The notes below the pieces were generated by a model that had not been told where the DNA came from, ran no database searches, and saw only the letters and a program-made list of their open reading frames with translations. The translations under genes were made by a program, and so were the position numbers. Below, piece after piece: positions 50,540 through 61,600 of a DNA stretch of 64,000 nucleotides. Positions within the stretch are counted from its first letter, which is position 1; the number at the start of each line of letters is the position of its first letter. This DNA comes from Leguminivora glycinivorella (lineage: Eukaryota > Arthropoda > Insecta > Lepidoptera > Tortricidae). The stretch covers positions 1,736,001 to 1,800,000 of the forward strand of contig NC_062991.1 of the NCBI RefSeq assembly GCF_023078275.1. The letters run 5' to 3'.

Positions 50540-50660
50540 GCTTTTAGGGTTCCGTACCAACAAGGTACAAGAGGAACCCTTGTGGTGCGACTCTGTATGT
50601 CTGTCACATTGCTAAATATCTCGAGAACTACTAATGATATCGATTTGAGATTTGGAATTA
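50540..50660 (+). repeat. Repeat related to the start of family X
   Basis: TTTTAGGGTTCCGTACCAAC ... GAGGAACCCTTGTGGTGCGA resembles the family X opening but diverges after about 60 bases. Confidence 0.5.
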
Positions 50661-50789
50661 TAAAAACATATATTGTTAACCTCTACAAAAAAGTGATATT
50701 TTTTAATACTCATGTCACGATCATAAATCACTAATACTTAATAATCACTACTAACCTAAGTGAAATGATAAGTAAAATATACTCTGTAA

Positions 50790-50896
50790 AACAAGTCTGT
50801 CAGTAAATAAGAGCAAAGAAAACTATATGCATCCTTTTCTTTAGGGTGCTAGAGAAAAGGATACCTATAGTTTTCTTTGTTCTTATATACTGACAA
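50790..50896. repeat. 107-bp hairpin element
   Basis: CTGTCAGTAAATAAGAGCAA...ATCCTTTTCT at the left pairs with AGAAAAGGAT...GTTCTTATATACTGACAAG at the right; arms of ~45 bp with a 10-bp loop. MITE or a possible small-RNA hairpin. Confidence 0.6.
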
Positions 50897-50902
50897 GAAA
50901 TA

Positions 50903-51062
50903 CTGGCCCCGTAGCCGAATGGCATTTCTCCGACGCCAAACGAAAGCGATACGCCGCTGGCTCTGTCGCGCCAATACGCAAGCGCGATAGAGATAGATAT
51001 AATCTACTAGCGCTTCGTTTCGTGAGCGTTTCGTGAGCGATTGTGCCATTCGGCTAGCCACC
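50903..51062. mobile_element. MITE family G copy
   Basis: Nearly identical to 38181-38340 over its whole length, GTAGCCGAATGGCATTTCTC to TGCCATTCGGCTAGCC. Confidence 0.88.
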
Positions 51063-51210
51063 CTGACAAGAATAAGAATACAAGACAAGAAATTAACTAT
51101 TGATAACCATTAATCGTTGTTCTAACTTTTCTTTTAATATAATTTAGGAGAAATAAATAAGGTTTATTAGTTATAAATAATAGTTATAAGTTATAAATAA
51201 TTGTACTTAC

Positions 51211-51241
51211 GAGTCAACAAACTTCCACCACCTTGTCCTAC
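51211..51241 (-). other. Possible upstream transporter exon (31 bp)
   Basis: Acceptor ATTATTTTTTAG and donor CTC|GTAAGTAC bracket 31 bp that read VGQGGGSLLT in one frame. Joined upstream to the ATG at 52319 and downstream to 49195 the phases fit, which would add 13 residues before MAEEDLD. It could be untranslated. Evidence is splice-site quality only. Confidence 0.45.
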
Positions 51242-52316
51242 CTAAAAAATAATTAAATATTATGTATAATTTTAGTCATATAGATTCTTGAAGGGTCCGC
51301 CTAATCAATTTATCGTATAAAACACTATAAAAATGTTTTGTTATTTGTTTTTTTATCTCCGATGAATATTTACTGGGATAATATGGTTCAAAGTTCCGTC
51401 CGCCTCTAACAAGAAAAAATTAAAATATGTGAGTGTGCACGGTAAAACGTCCCACTTTGTCGATTGCTATAAAGCCGCTTTCACAGTTTATTCATATAAA
51501 GATACAAGTAGGGGAAACGGGGATAAGATGGGGACGCTAAGGTAACGAAGTATAAAAACAGAGTATTTAAAACATTATCAGTTTTATTTATTAATCAAAT
51601 ATTCATTACTAATCATAGCTTAATTTGGCACAGCTTTGACTTTATTACTTATCATATAAAAATAGAAAAATACAATCATCAAATATGTGCAATACACCAT
51701 CTTATCCCGCATATGGGATAAGACGGGATACTTAAAAAAGGGACAAGATAGGGACCAAGGGAAAGATGGGGACTAATTCACCTCGCAGAATATGCATACC
51801 AAGATATCGTCACTACTTTTAAAAAATCTCGTATCTCACGCTGTTCCTCAAAGTTAAAACGCAGTAAGTCTATATGCATTCCATACATACTTACTACAAT
51901 TTTCTTTTTATTGACAGACGAAGATACAAGTTTTTTTAAAAGTAGTGACGATATCTTCCATGTCATCGTCGTCGACTCCAGAACAACACCGCTTACACTT
52001 TACCCGTTTTCGGACGATTTAAGGTAAGAATTGTTTTTATCATTGTAATTCTCGCCTGGTAACCGACAAAGTGGGAAATTTTACTAAACACACTCACATA
52101 TATTGGAATCATAACGTTGAAGCGATATCGACGGAGATAATTGTACATAAATTACAGTATAAATTATTCTACGTTAACTTATATGAATTTACATACTATT
52201 TAATAATGATTCTTACTTTGATACTAGTTAAAATATCATCCACTTAGACTATTGTATCACACTAAATATTACGTTTTTAACATATTAAATTATTAAGAAT
52301 AAATATCAACACTTAC

Positions 52317-52380
52317 CATGATGTATTGTATTAATTAAATCATTAAATAATTATTAAAACTTGTAAAACAGTACAAAAAT
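52317..52380 (-). other. Possible first transporter exon ending in ATG
   Basis: TACATCATG|GTAAGTGTTG puts an ATG directly before a perfect donor. The 5' end at about 52380 is a guess from the TATA-like box at 52405-52414. 51260-52310 otherwise shows only AT-rich sequence and a short family S-like piece at 51860-51935. Confidence 0.4.
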
Positions 52381-52404
52381 TTTGATATATTTTGATGTAA
52401 CAAT

Positions 52405-52414
52405 GTTTTTTATA
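52405..52414 (-). promoter_or_regulatory. TATA-like box for the transporter transcript
   Basis: TATAAAAAAC on the minus strand, roughly 25-30 bases upstream of the proposed transcription start. Position-based inference only. Confidence 0.3.
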
Positions 52415-52775
52415 GTGACATTCTTCTGTCACGCGAAACGAAGTTCAAGTGAAAATTATTTTTCTTAATACATTCTATCAAAGAGGTAGAGTTATGTTAG
52501 GTTAGATGGACTTTCTGTTTTTTGTAAGGACGTCAAAAAAGTTATCTCTAGCCCGCTGTTTCGCTTCTCCAAGATTCTCTAAGCCACTTTTACTATTGGG
52601 TCGTGTTTAAGCTCCAACTTTCCTGTCCGCCTTTCGGAATTTGGCCTTCGCTGGGTATCGAAGCTCTGCGTAGGGCCTCTGGCCCGCAGCTTCGCTTTGT
52701 AGACACTTTAGACAGTTTATACCTGAAGAGGGGCCTCCAAATTGGCCCGAAACATGTCGCAGATTCATTAATTAT

Positions 52776-53069
52776 TTGAATATGTCTCACGAAAATCTGC
52801 GCTCCAAAACAAGAATAGCTGACGCGGGGGAGAAGACTGCCAGACTAAAGTGGGACTGGGCAGGCCAAGTTTACCGCATGCACCCGGATAGGTGGGCCAG
52901 CATAGCCACCAAGTGGATGCCTCAAATTAAGCGCGGACGTGGCAGGCCCAGACGGAGATGGCGGGACGACCTTGACACCTTCATGATTAATTGGCCAGAA
53001 ATAGCATACCAACGGGAGCTGTGGAAATCAAGGGGAGGTCTTTGCCCAGCAGTGGGACACGACACATAA
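52776..53069 (+). pseudogene. RTE-like LINE ORF C-terminus, 5' truncated
   Basis: The open frame reads ENLRSKTRIADAGEKTARLK, WDWAGQVYRMHPDRW, GRGRPRRRWRDDLDTFMINW and CPAVGHDT, then stop. This is the conserved end of RTE-like LINE proteins. The upstream CTGAAGAGGGGCCTCCAAAT (52721) recurs inverted at 44115. A 5' truncated dead copy. Confidence 0.82.
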
Positions 53070-53321
53070 ACGGGCTATTTAAAAAAAAATATTGTTCTGG
53101 GTCTGAATTATTGTTCACAGCCTGTCCACAGCTCGGCCTGCGGCCTCGCGTTCTTGGGAGCCCCTTAGGAGGCCACGTGAGCCCCCTCCTACTTCGTGGG
53201 GCCTGGGCACTGACCGCGTGAACCATCACGAAGCTGGATCAGGCATAGGAATCCAACTCAGTTCACGTGACGCGATCAGAATTATGTTGTTTACGATTTT
53301 AAGATGTATTTACAAGACGAA

Positions 53322-53586
53322 CCCCTCGTGCCGTGACGTTTGCCCGTGTGGTGACGGGTTAAGAATTTCATCACCCCCTTTCTTCCCGTGGGTGTCGTAG
53401 AGGGCGACTGTGGGATATGTGGTAAATTGTGGCGTAGGCGAGAGGCTGGCAACCTGTCACTGCAATGTCAGTTTCGTTTTCTTTCAACCCCTTATTTGCC
53501 AAGGGTGGCACTGTAACTTTAGCAGTTTCATGTGCTCTGCCTACCCCTTTATGGGAAACAGGCGTGACTGTATGTATGAATGTATG
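53322..53586 (+). mobile_element. SINE-like family W, longest copy, 12-bp TSD
   Basis: TTACAAGACGAA is duplicated (53310-53321, 53587-53598). The 5' end reads CCCCTCGTGCCGTGACG before the common GTGTGGTGACGGGTTAAG. It ends GTGACTGTATGTATGAATG. Confidence 0.88.
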
Positions 53587-53599
53587 TTACAAGACGAAG

Positions 53600-54245
53600 A
53601 AATTTATTTTTCTACTCCCGAACTGTTATTCGTCATATACAGGGTCGTGCATAGATCTTTAAAACCCTACATAAAAGTATATTCCCCAAAGTCCGCGTCC
53701 GCCACCTTTCCGCGCATGCGCGCATTATCGAAAAAACTGAAAGCGCATTGTTTGGCTCTGTAACTACGGCAACTCATTGTTATAACAACACTGCGCGCGT
53801 GCGCGGAAAGTTTTTAGCTGCTAAGCTGACAGTGCAAACCTTTGCGTCAAAATACAGGAAATAGTGAGAATTTCACGAAAGTTATTCAAGAAAACTAAGT
53901 GCATGGTCGTAGAAAAAGTATTGTATGCAACGGTGTTTAACTGAGTCAAAAAATACTCGTGTCGGATTCGCCTCAGATTGTTACCCACGCCACTCGTCTT
54001 TTTTGACCTCCTTTAAACGTCTGTTGAATAAAATACTATAGTGATACAACTTAAATAAAATACGTTAGTGATGATTAATTTCTTTAATAGTACTATATTA
54101 TTTTTTACATTTTTTTTCTACTCAGCGAAATAACATGATATTCAACTACCTAGTATTTGGGTCTGTCAGAACAATTTTTTCTTCGATTATTATTTTTAAT
54201 AATCGAAAATATAATTATAATGTTAAGTTCAATCAAGACTTATTA
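53600..54245. other. No gene recognised
   Basis: A 117-codon open frame (53410-53763) overlaps the SINE and is not supported. 53690-53830 has several GCGCGC/GCATGCGCG stretches; the rest is AT-rich. Confidence 0.4.
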
Positions 54246-54249
54246 TACT

Positions 54250-54615
54250 ACACTAGCTTTTGCCAGCGGCTTCGCTCACGTTAGAAGGAGATAAAAAGTA
54301 GCCTATGTCACTCTCCATCCCTTCTACTATCTCCACCTAAAAATTCACGTCGATTCTTCGCTCCGTTTTGCCGTGAAAGACAGACAAACAAATAGACACA
54401 CACACTTTCGCATTTATAATATTAGTATGGATTATACTAATAACTAAATAATTAATAATCCAACTAATCCAACTAATATTATAAATGGGAAAGTGTGTGT
54501 GTCTGTTTGTTTGTCCGTCTTTCACGGCAAAACGGAGCGACGAATTGACGTGATTTTTTAAGTGGAGATAGTTGAAGGGATGGAGAGTGACATAGGCTAT
54601 TTTTTCTCTCTTTTC
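54250..54615. repeat. Second head-to-head inverted dimer (as 35385)
   Basis: CTAGCTTTTGCCAGCGGCTT ... ACACACACTTTCGCATTTAT, a short AT-rich spacer, then TAAATGGGAAAGTGTGTGTG ... GAGTGACATAGGCTA. Confidence 0.78.
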
Positions 54616-55637
54616 TGACCCGGAGCGATGGTCGTGACCGCGCTCGCTCAGCCCCCCCCCCCCCGCTCAATAGGCGAGACGACTAAAAATAGTCATTTGT
54701 TTTACAAGGGGGCAAAGTAGTTGTTTAACCGAACGTGCCAATATTGATATCTGAGCAAGCGAAAGATTCCAATATCATAAAGTGGAATCTTGAGCGTTGC
54801 GAGGGTATCAAGGCACGAAGGTTAAACAAACTTTGCCACCGAGTGAAACATAATTTTTTTCACCACACCAAGACTATGAAAATATGAAGTGTAAAACATC
54901 AAAATAAATAAAAAAAATCAATTTATTTAACGTTTATGATTCAAATTCATCATTTATACGTGAATTCCAACACCCAGCTTTAGATATCAAGTTAAAATTT
55001 GTATGAAATTACTTTGCACTCTTGTGGATAAAATGCAATTTTGCTATCTGTTTTCGAATAGCAAAGAAAGCCTTTATCAGTTGGTGTGGTGAAAAACTAA
55101 TTAGTCCGTCAATTAGATTAACAGAGAAAATTAGACACGTTTTTTTTCTCAGTTTCAGTGCGTTGAAATTTCGCGTGACGTCACGCCGAGGTACAATTTT
55201 TACTTAGAAGTGACTTCACAAGCCTCCACTCCGGAACTTTGATGCTCTATATCTTTGTATTTTTTCATTAATTAGAAAAAGCGAAAAATATGTGTTCAGT
55301 ATTATTGGACGATCTAACTGACGGACTAAACAGAGTGCCATTTTTTATGTAGTCGTCATCCCTATTCCCTAATAAAGGCATTGGCATCTGCGCACCAACA
55401 GCCAGTGGTTCAAAAAAATTATAAATTAACTATTGATTCTCTCAATACTGTATCACAGCCATTTTTTCAATACCAGCGTAACTATCATGAGCTCAGAATA
55501 ATTATGTTACTCGTAAGCGAGAACCGAACGGAAATGTATAGAAAAAGATGACAGCGCTTCAAATAGTTTTGTGTACATTTATTTTAATACCTTAAAATAA
55601 AGGCTGTAGTATCAAAAATTACATACAATATACATTT
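54615..55637. other. Repeat relics, no gene
   Basis: 54690-54860 (ACAAGGGGGCAAAGTAGTTG) is an inverted relative of 50128. The remainder, including a 61-codon ORF at 55022-55207, shows no recognisable coding or repeat structure. Confidence 0.45.
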
Positions 55638-55830
55638 TTAACCGCCGACGCAAAAACGACGTGTCTGTCTGTTTGTGGCATCGTAGCTCCCGAACACATG
55701 GACCGATTTCGATTTAGTTTTTTTTGTTTGAAAGCTGAGTTCGTCGCGAGTGTTTTTAGCCATGTTTCATGAAAATCGGTCCACTATGTAGCGGTCGGGG
55801 TTTTTTTCAAAATTTTAATTTTGTGGATAG
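55638..55830 (+). repeat. Family Y repeat, short copy
   Basis: ACCGCCGACGCAAAAACGAC, very short GTCT array, GGCATCGTAGCTCCCGAACA, ending GCGGTCGGGGTTTTTTT. Confidence 0.8.
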
Positions 55831-56010
55831 GTTATCCATAAAGTTCTCTGAACTTATGATAGCTACCACTGAATTACATTCATGATATTCACTATGTGCA
55901 CTACTGGTTCTACCCTATGTTAATCTTACTAAAGATCTGATAACTCCATATAATATTATATCTATAATAAATAAGCCCTTCAGCGGCGGGAATTTGAAGG
56001 AATTTTACAG

Positions 56011-56149
56011 CTCAGCCACGACATTGGTCTAAGCGCGACAGCGGTGAGCGGCGGCCATATATTGGAGCGAGACACAGCGATGGGACTTTTCATTCGCACG
56101 TATGGCTGCCGCTCACCGCTGTCGCGCTTAGACCAATGTCGTGGCTGAG
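56011..56149. mobile_element. 139-bp MITE with perfect 42-bp TIRs
   Basis: CTCAGCCACGACATTGGTCT... at the left is matched without a mismatch by the inverse at 56108-56149; the centre contains TGGGACTTTTCATTCGCAC. Perfect arms imply recent insertion. Confidence 0.9.
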
Positions 56150-56171
56150 CCGTTAGAGGCGGGCCAGACTT

Positions 56172-56705
56172 ACAACAGAATAGTACATTACGATACAAGT
56201 GCGAAAAAGAGGAAGTTCGAAACAAGTGACCTGACCTCCAAAACAAGAGTCAAGAGGCATCTTCTGGGCGAGCTCACTCCATCGTAGGCCACGTCTTTGC
56301 CTTTGGCCAGTCTGTGGCCAAGAGTAAGCCCATTTATAATTAAAAAAAAATGTGATAAATTAAAACACGACCAAAGGGAGTCGTTTAAATCTACACGAGT
56401 GTCACCATATGTACTGAAATAGTACATTACCTACAATATCAAGTGTGAAAAGAGAGGAATTTCCTTTAGCACCACCTGTACCTACTGAAAATTTCAGTAC
56501 AGATGGTGTTTATTTTACGCACTAGCGCGAAAAGTGGATCATTTCTTGCCAGGTCAAAACTTCGGAGGGCCAAGATGTATTGAAAAACGTCGTACGACAC
56601 ATGTGCGGACAGGAATTTTGTATTTTGTGTCGATTTAATTTTATCACCACTAGTTTCGAACTTCCTTTTTTTCGCCCTTGTATCGTAATGTACTATTACA
56701 GTGCT
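56172..56705. mobile_element. ~530-bp TIR element, TAGTACATTACGATACAAG ends
   Basis: TAGTACATTACGATACAAGT ... GGAAGTTCGAAAC at the left recurs inverted at 56650-56703. The interior keeps CACGACCAAAGGGAGTCG and AGTGTCACCATATGTACTG; no ORF. Confidence 0.75.
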
Positions 56706-56807
56706 GGCCATATTATGATATCACACACTATTTTGAAGGACCGGTGGCGGGCCCGATACAATCATACAAAAAAAATGTCTTGTAGCTTTGGATTATACTT
56801 GTACATG

Positions 56808-56861
56808 GCGTTAAGTGTCACTTTTGACATAGATTTATGGCTCCAAAGTGACACTTAACGC
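56808..56861. repeat. Perfect 17-bp stem-loop
   Basis: GCGTTAAGTGTCACTTT and its exact inverse AAAGTGACACTTAACGC are separated by 20 bases. It stands alone, without other TIR sequence. Confidence 0.7.
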
Positions 56862-57204
56862 TAATCTACAAATAATCGATAGCAACAAGGCATCTTTTGT
56901 AGCCATCTATGTGTGGTGTTAGTGTATGCGCGTTCTTAGGCGGTCGCATTTTAATGTATGGGACGGTATGATCTTCTTATGTTTAATCTATGATACAATC
57001 CCTTCGCAGGCCGGACTTATTCGTAACTTTGCCCACCACTGGCTAAGGAAAAATCTAATCGGGTTTTGCTAACGGACCCTGCCGGCATATTATGCTTCCA
57101 ATTTTATCACATATCCACGTGGATAAGACATCTGTCACTCTCACACTGACACACTTGCCAAAGCGTGACGGATGCTTTATCCAGCACACCACAGGCCTAT
57201 CAAT

Positions 57205-58152
57205 TCGCTTACGCTTAAAGACTGCTGAAGTGTGCAAAAGAGAAGCTTTCACGCATATGATCATCCTATGAGTGCAAAAGAGGCAGACTACAAATGAAAA
57301 AACGTGACCATTTTTGATGACAGCAGCGGCCGCTAGCGGCCTACTCAATTTAAGTTAACGGATTCATCGTAGTTTTCAGTACAAATAGTTGAATTTAGAG
57401 GATACAGTGGGTGATTTCCGTTTCGATTAAGCAGTTAGAAAAGTATAACGCCTGCTGAAATAAAATAGCAATGTTCATTGCCTGCAATGCAGCATTAACA
57501 TGCAGGCGCTTTTCACAAGAAAGTGATACTTATAGATATATTTATTCAATCCCATATTACTCTTCAACGGCTCTCTGAATTAGTTTGTGTTTCATGCATA
57601 TGGAAGCACATTGCGAGCACTAACCTTAGGCAGTAATTTCACCCTTGAGTAGGCAGCCATTAGCTAGAACTGGAAGTGCACCCGCCAACCTGACGTCAGA
57701 ATGGCGGGTGTCATTAATTTCTTAAATATCTCTGGAGTTCAAAGAGCACATTGCTGGAATTTTGGCGCACATTTGGCACATTGCTAGCACTAACTCCTGA
57801 CGTATACCACACCAGGATTGCTTGATGTACACCCGCCATTCTGACGCTCACGAGATTTGGACAAGTGGCGTACATAAAGAGAGTCCTATAGATTATTGAA
57901 CATCTTGTAACTTACCTATGTTGAACAAATAATAATCTTTTAATCTTTGAATCCTCTAAATACAACTGTTTGTACTGAAAGGTCCGATTAATCAGTTAAC
58001 TTAAGTAGGCCGCTAGCGGCCGCTGCCTGTCATCAAAAATGGTTACGTTTTTTCATTTGTAGTCTGCCTCTTTTCCACTTATAGGATGATCATATACGTG
58101 ATAACTTCTCTTTTGCACGCTTCAGTCTTTAAGCGTAAGCGAAATTATAGGT
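57205..58152. mobile_element. ~950-bp foldback with ~195-bp arms
   Basis: CTTACGCTTAAAGACTG, GAGGCAGACTACAAATGAAA and AGCGGCCGCTAGCGGCCTAC occur at 57205-57400 and inverted at 57960-58152. The interior contains a second copy of the repeat at 16672-17105, in which the left stem is missing. Confidence 0.78.
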
Positions 58153-58164
58153 CTGTGAGCTAGT

Positions 58165-58545
58165 CTCATCCACCAGCAATTTTCCGGATGTCGTCGACCC
58201 AAAGAGTCAACAAACGCAACGCAATTCTTACATGTATAAGACCTTTATTTCGTTAAGATTAGTTCACTAATTTCATTATGCCTAATACCAAAATGTCCCG
58301 CACAAGTCCATTTTAGTCAGGTAATAGCAAAACCCACATCTTGCACCTTGGTGCGACAACGTATCTCAGCATTTCTCACTCGATCTTCAATCTTGAATCT
58401 TGATACTGTACATGGCATGCTCCATGGATCTCTGTGCTAATCTTATCTTATGCACAGCCTTCTTACTGAGCGTCCATGTCTCGGTACCGTATGCCATGTT
58501 GGTCAAGATAGATTGGTAGAAGAGGCAAGTTTTCAGGCAATGTGG
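58165..58545 (-). pseudogene. RTE-like LINE fragment at the 3' end of the WD gene
   Basis: The minus strand encodes NMAYGTETWTLSKKAVHKIR, LAQRSMEHAMYSIK and, after disruptions, LWVDDIRKIAGG: the RTE region from the end of RT to the WxDDI motif. It begins about ten bases after the WD gene's stop codon, so it probably supplies that gene's 3' UTR; an AATAAA on the minus strand is at 58244-58249. Confidence 0.8.
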
Positions 58546-58554
58546 ATGAATGAT

Positions 58555-58699
58555 CTATGCATGTGGATCTTCGATGTTAAGTATAGTAAGGCATCCGTCT
58601 TGAGAAGCTATAGCAACAGTTTTGCCGCCATGAGCGCTGGCAACGCCCGTCACTTCGGCTGGAGCTCGATACTCGGCTACTGCTTTCCCGTCTATAGTT
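58555..58699 (-). CDS. WD gene last exon
   Basis: Acceptor TTTGATTCCAG. It encodes TIDGKAVAEYRAPAEVTGVA through CLTILNIEDPHA, stop TAG at 58557-58555. The LINE next to the stop may have replaced the original end. Confidence 0.85.
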
Positions 58700-61600
58700 C
58701 TGGAATCAAATGTAAATTGTTAAAAACTTCATTGTGTTATTTGATCCAGAAAGGACCATGCGAGTACCTAACGCTTTTATGATGATTGGATTAAATTAAC
58801 CAACTGGAAAACGATGGTATTTAGGTGTATCGCATATCAAACAATACTAACTACCTACAACGAAAACAAGTCAATGATAATGTTAAAGAGAATGCACCAA
58901 AAATCACAAAACAGAGAATAAGTAACAAAACTAACATGTCCAAGAGAAATCATTCGTAGCCGTCTACAAAACAGCAGTTAAAAGCAAATATTATATGGAA
59001 AAGGAAAAAGATCAAAAGGAAGTTTCTCTGATAAAAGAAGCCAAAAAGGAAGGATCTTAAGAGACAATTTAACAGTCTTAGTAGAAGATCAAATAGTCAA
59101 AGAAGAAGCAAATTAAGAGGCAGTAGTAAGAGCAAATTAGAAAGAAGAAAACAGAATGACGAATTCTTACCTAAAAACCCTGAGCGTCTTCCTCCCACTG
59201 TGATAGTAAAAGACGTACTGGTCATCGGAACTAAACATGGTAATGATAGAGAAGACACCCTCAGCGGCTCTGGAGATGAGCTGTTGGACGGAGGTGCCTC
59301 TCTTTAGCTCGATGAGGTCAAGGCCGCCGCGGGAAGGGGCGCAGAGACCGAACTTGCCGTCGCGGGTGCAAGCGCCGTTCCAGCGAGGGACGAATCTGCA
59401 TTTAAAATACACTCTTTAGAAATACCAGTAAAAAAGAATTGTTGGCCTCGACTGTAGCACAGTATAAATAGAGTACCTTTTGTTCGTTTTTATAGCCGAT
59501 AGCTCATAGTTAACTAGCTCGCGGTGGAACCAGTGCCTAAAAGGCCCACAAATGTGAGTTGGTTCGTTATCGAAAAAGTTTAACGACGGGGGTTGCGTGG
59601 GCGACGGTCGCGCGACGGCGATGCGACGCATACGAAATCAAACCTTATCGATATGGAAGTATGAGACGCGACGGCGACGGTCGCGCGACCGTCGCCCACG
59701 CAAGACACGGCGTAACTGTTACGCCTGCGATTCACATTCCTGTATTTCAATATTTAATAGACCTGTCATATTTCACTCATACAAGCGTAATACGCGTTCA
59801 CTTACACGAGCTTAGGCTGTGTGCTAGGAACGCGCCTCTTTCATATATTTTGATCGACAGGGTCCGAGGTGTGACTATGGACATTCTTGGACTCAATTGG
59901 GACTTACATACATAAGGTGAGTGATTGAAACGCAACTGTTACTGTTGCACTAATCATCATCTAGCGTTATCTCGGCATTTGCCACACCTCATGGGAGCCT
60001 GGGGCTTTGATAACTAACCCCAAGCGTAGGCAATAGGCGTACTAGTTTTAGGAAAGCGACTGCCACTGACCTTCCAACCCGACGCGAAGGGTAACTAGGC
60101 CTTATTGGAATTAGTCCGGTTTCTATTTGTATGGGTCACGTGGTCTATTTGTATGGCCAACCTGGGTGTCCCTCTACATTCCTAAGAACGTTTGTTCTAT
60201 TATCACTTGGCCTAACCGTTTTGGCCTAATGTGCATGTAACCTAATAATCAATTAGCATAACAACTTCTAAAGCATGTCAGGCTCATAATGTCATAATAT
60301 GTGGCATAACTAACTAATCTTTTGTGTGCTGAATTGTTGCCTGCTCGAATATAACCAACTACCTACTTGTTGTTGTTGTGTGTTTGTTGCCACAAAAGTG
60401 GATTAGGTTAGGTTAGAACTATGACCATTAAAGAAAAAAACTTGCTGCAAGAAAAGTGGGTTAGGTTAGGTTAGAATTGCGACAACCACAAAATCGACTT
60501 GTTGGCACTAAATTAACTGTGACTTGTTGGCACAAAATTAACAGTTGAAATCGCTATAGGAGTGAAAGTTATTAGGCCATACAATGCATTAGGGAGAAAA
60601 AGGATTATGACAATGAATAGTTATGATAAACTGTATTAGTATAACTAATGAGTATGACAACTAACATTAGAACACAAAATTTTAGGACAAAAATTTCATC
60701 CAAAACTGAATAGGGCAACCACAATTAGGCCATATCATCGTTAGGCCAACTGATCATTATACCAAAGAGTTTTAGGCGAAACAAAAATAGAACAAAAAAC
60801 TAGGAATCTAGATATACATCCGGCCAACCTAGGCCCTAGGGGGGAACGGGGGTCATGACCCTCCCCCCCTGTGTTATTCTACTCGAGTTGGTGTGTATCT
60901 TCTAGATCGACCCAGACATTTTAAATACTTGTGTTTTACCTGACAAGTCTCTTGGTCTTGATGTCAAGTATGGCTGCCTTGTCGTTGCCGACGACGGCCA
61001 CCCAGTTGGGCTTGTGTGGGAGCGCCACTATCGACTGCATGTCTTTTATGCCGCTGTTCTTTATCGGGATTCTGGAAAACAAGAGTTAAGATATTATTTC
61101 AAGAAGAAAAAAGATAAAAAAAAATCTTTATAGATTAGACAGTCACCAGCAGAAGAAAGTGAAGTGGTCAAAATGATCTGAACAGAATTTCGCTTAGATT
61201 ATTTAAAAAAAATCTTATATTTCGATATTTTTTTGCTCACAAACTTCCGAAACCTGGAGTCAAGTGATACGAGTATCAAAAATTTTTGAGTCAACAAACA
61301 AAAAAGTCAGATGTCAGATAACACATTAACAAATTACATTATACTCGTAATTTCTATGAAATTTATGCTGGAGGATGCAAGTTTTGCTTTAAAAACCGTA
61401 AAAAAAACTGTCTTGGAGTGAGAATTCTTAAAAATAATGTGTTTTATAAGAATCGCCAACCTTCCGTATGTGCTGTTAAAAAATATTTTTTCAACTAGCA
61501 GCGTTTCAAATAGCGTAAATGATTAAGAATAACTAAAGAGAGCAGATCTGATCCCAAGCATATGAAAGGTTATACCCCCTCCGGGGAAGATTGAACTCAA

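Noticed and set aside
53410..53763. 117-codon plus-strand ORF
   Set aside because: Starts inside SINE family W, crosses its TSD and has no domain; other family W copies do not preserve it.
58450..58782. 110-codon plus-strand ORF
   Set aside because: Antisense to the WD gene's last exon and the LINE fragment.
60402..60476. TTAGG-like runs suggesting telomeric repeat
   Set aside because: Only about two and a half units of GGTTAGGTTAG occur at each place, within a word-repeat element; no real telomeric array.
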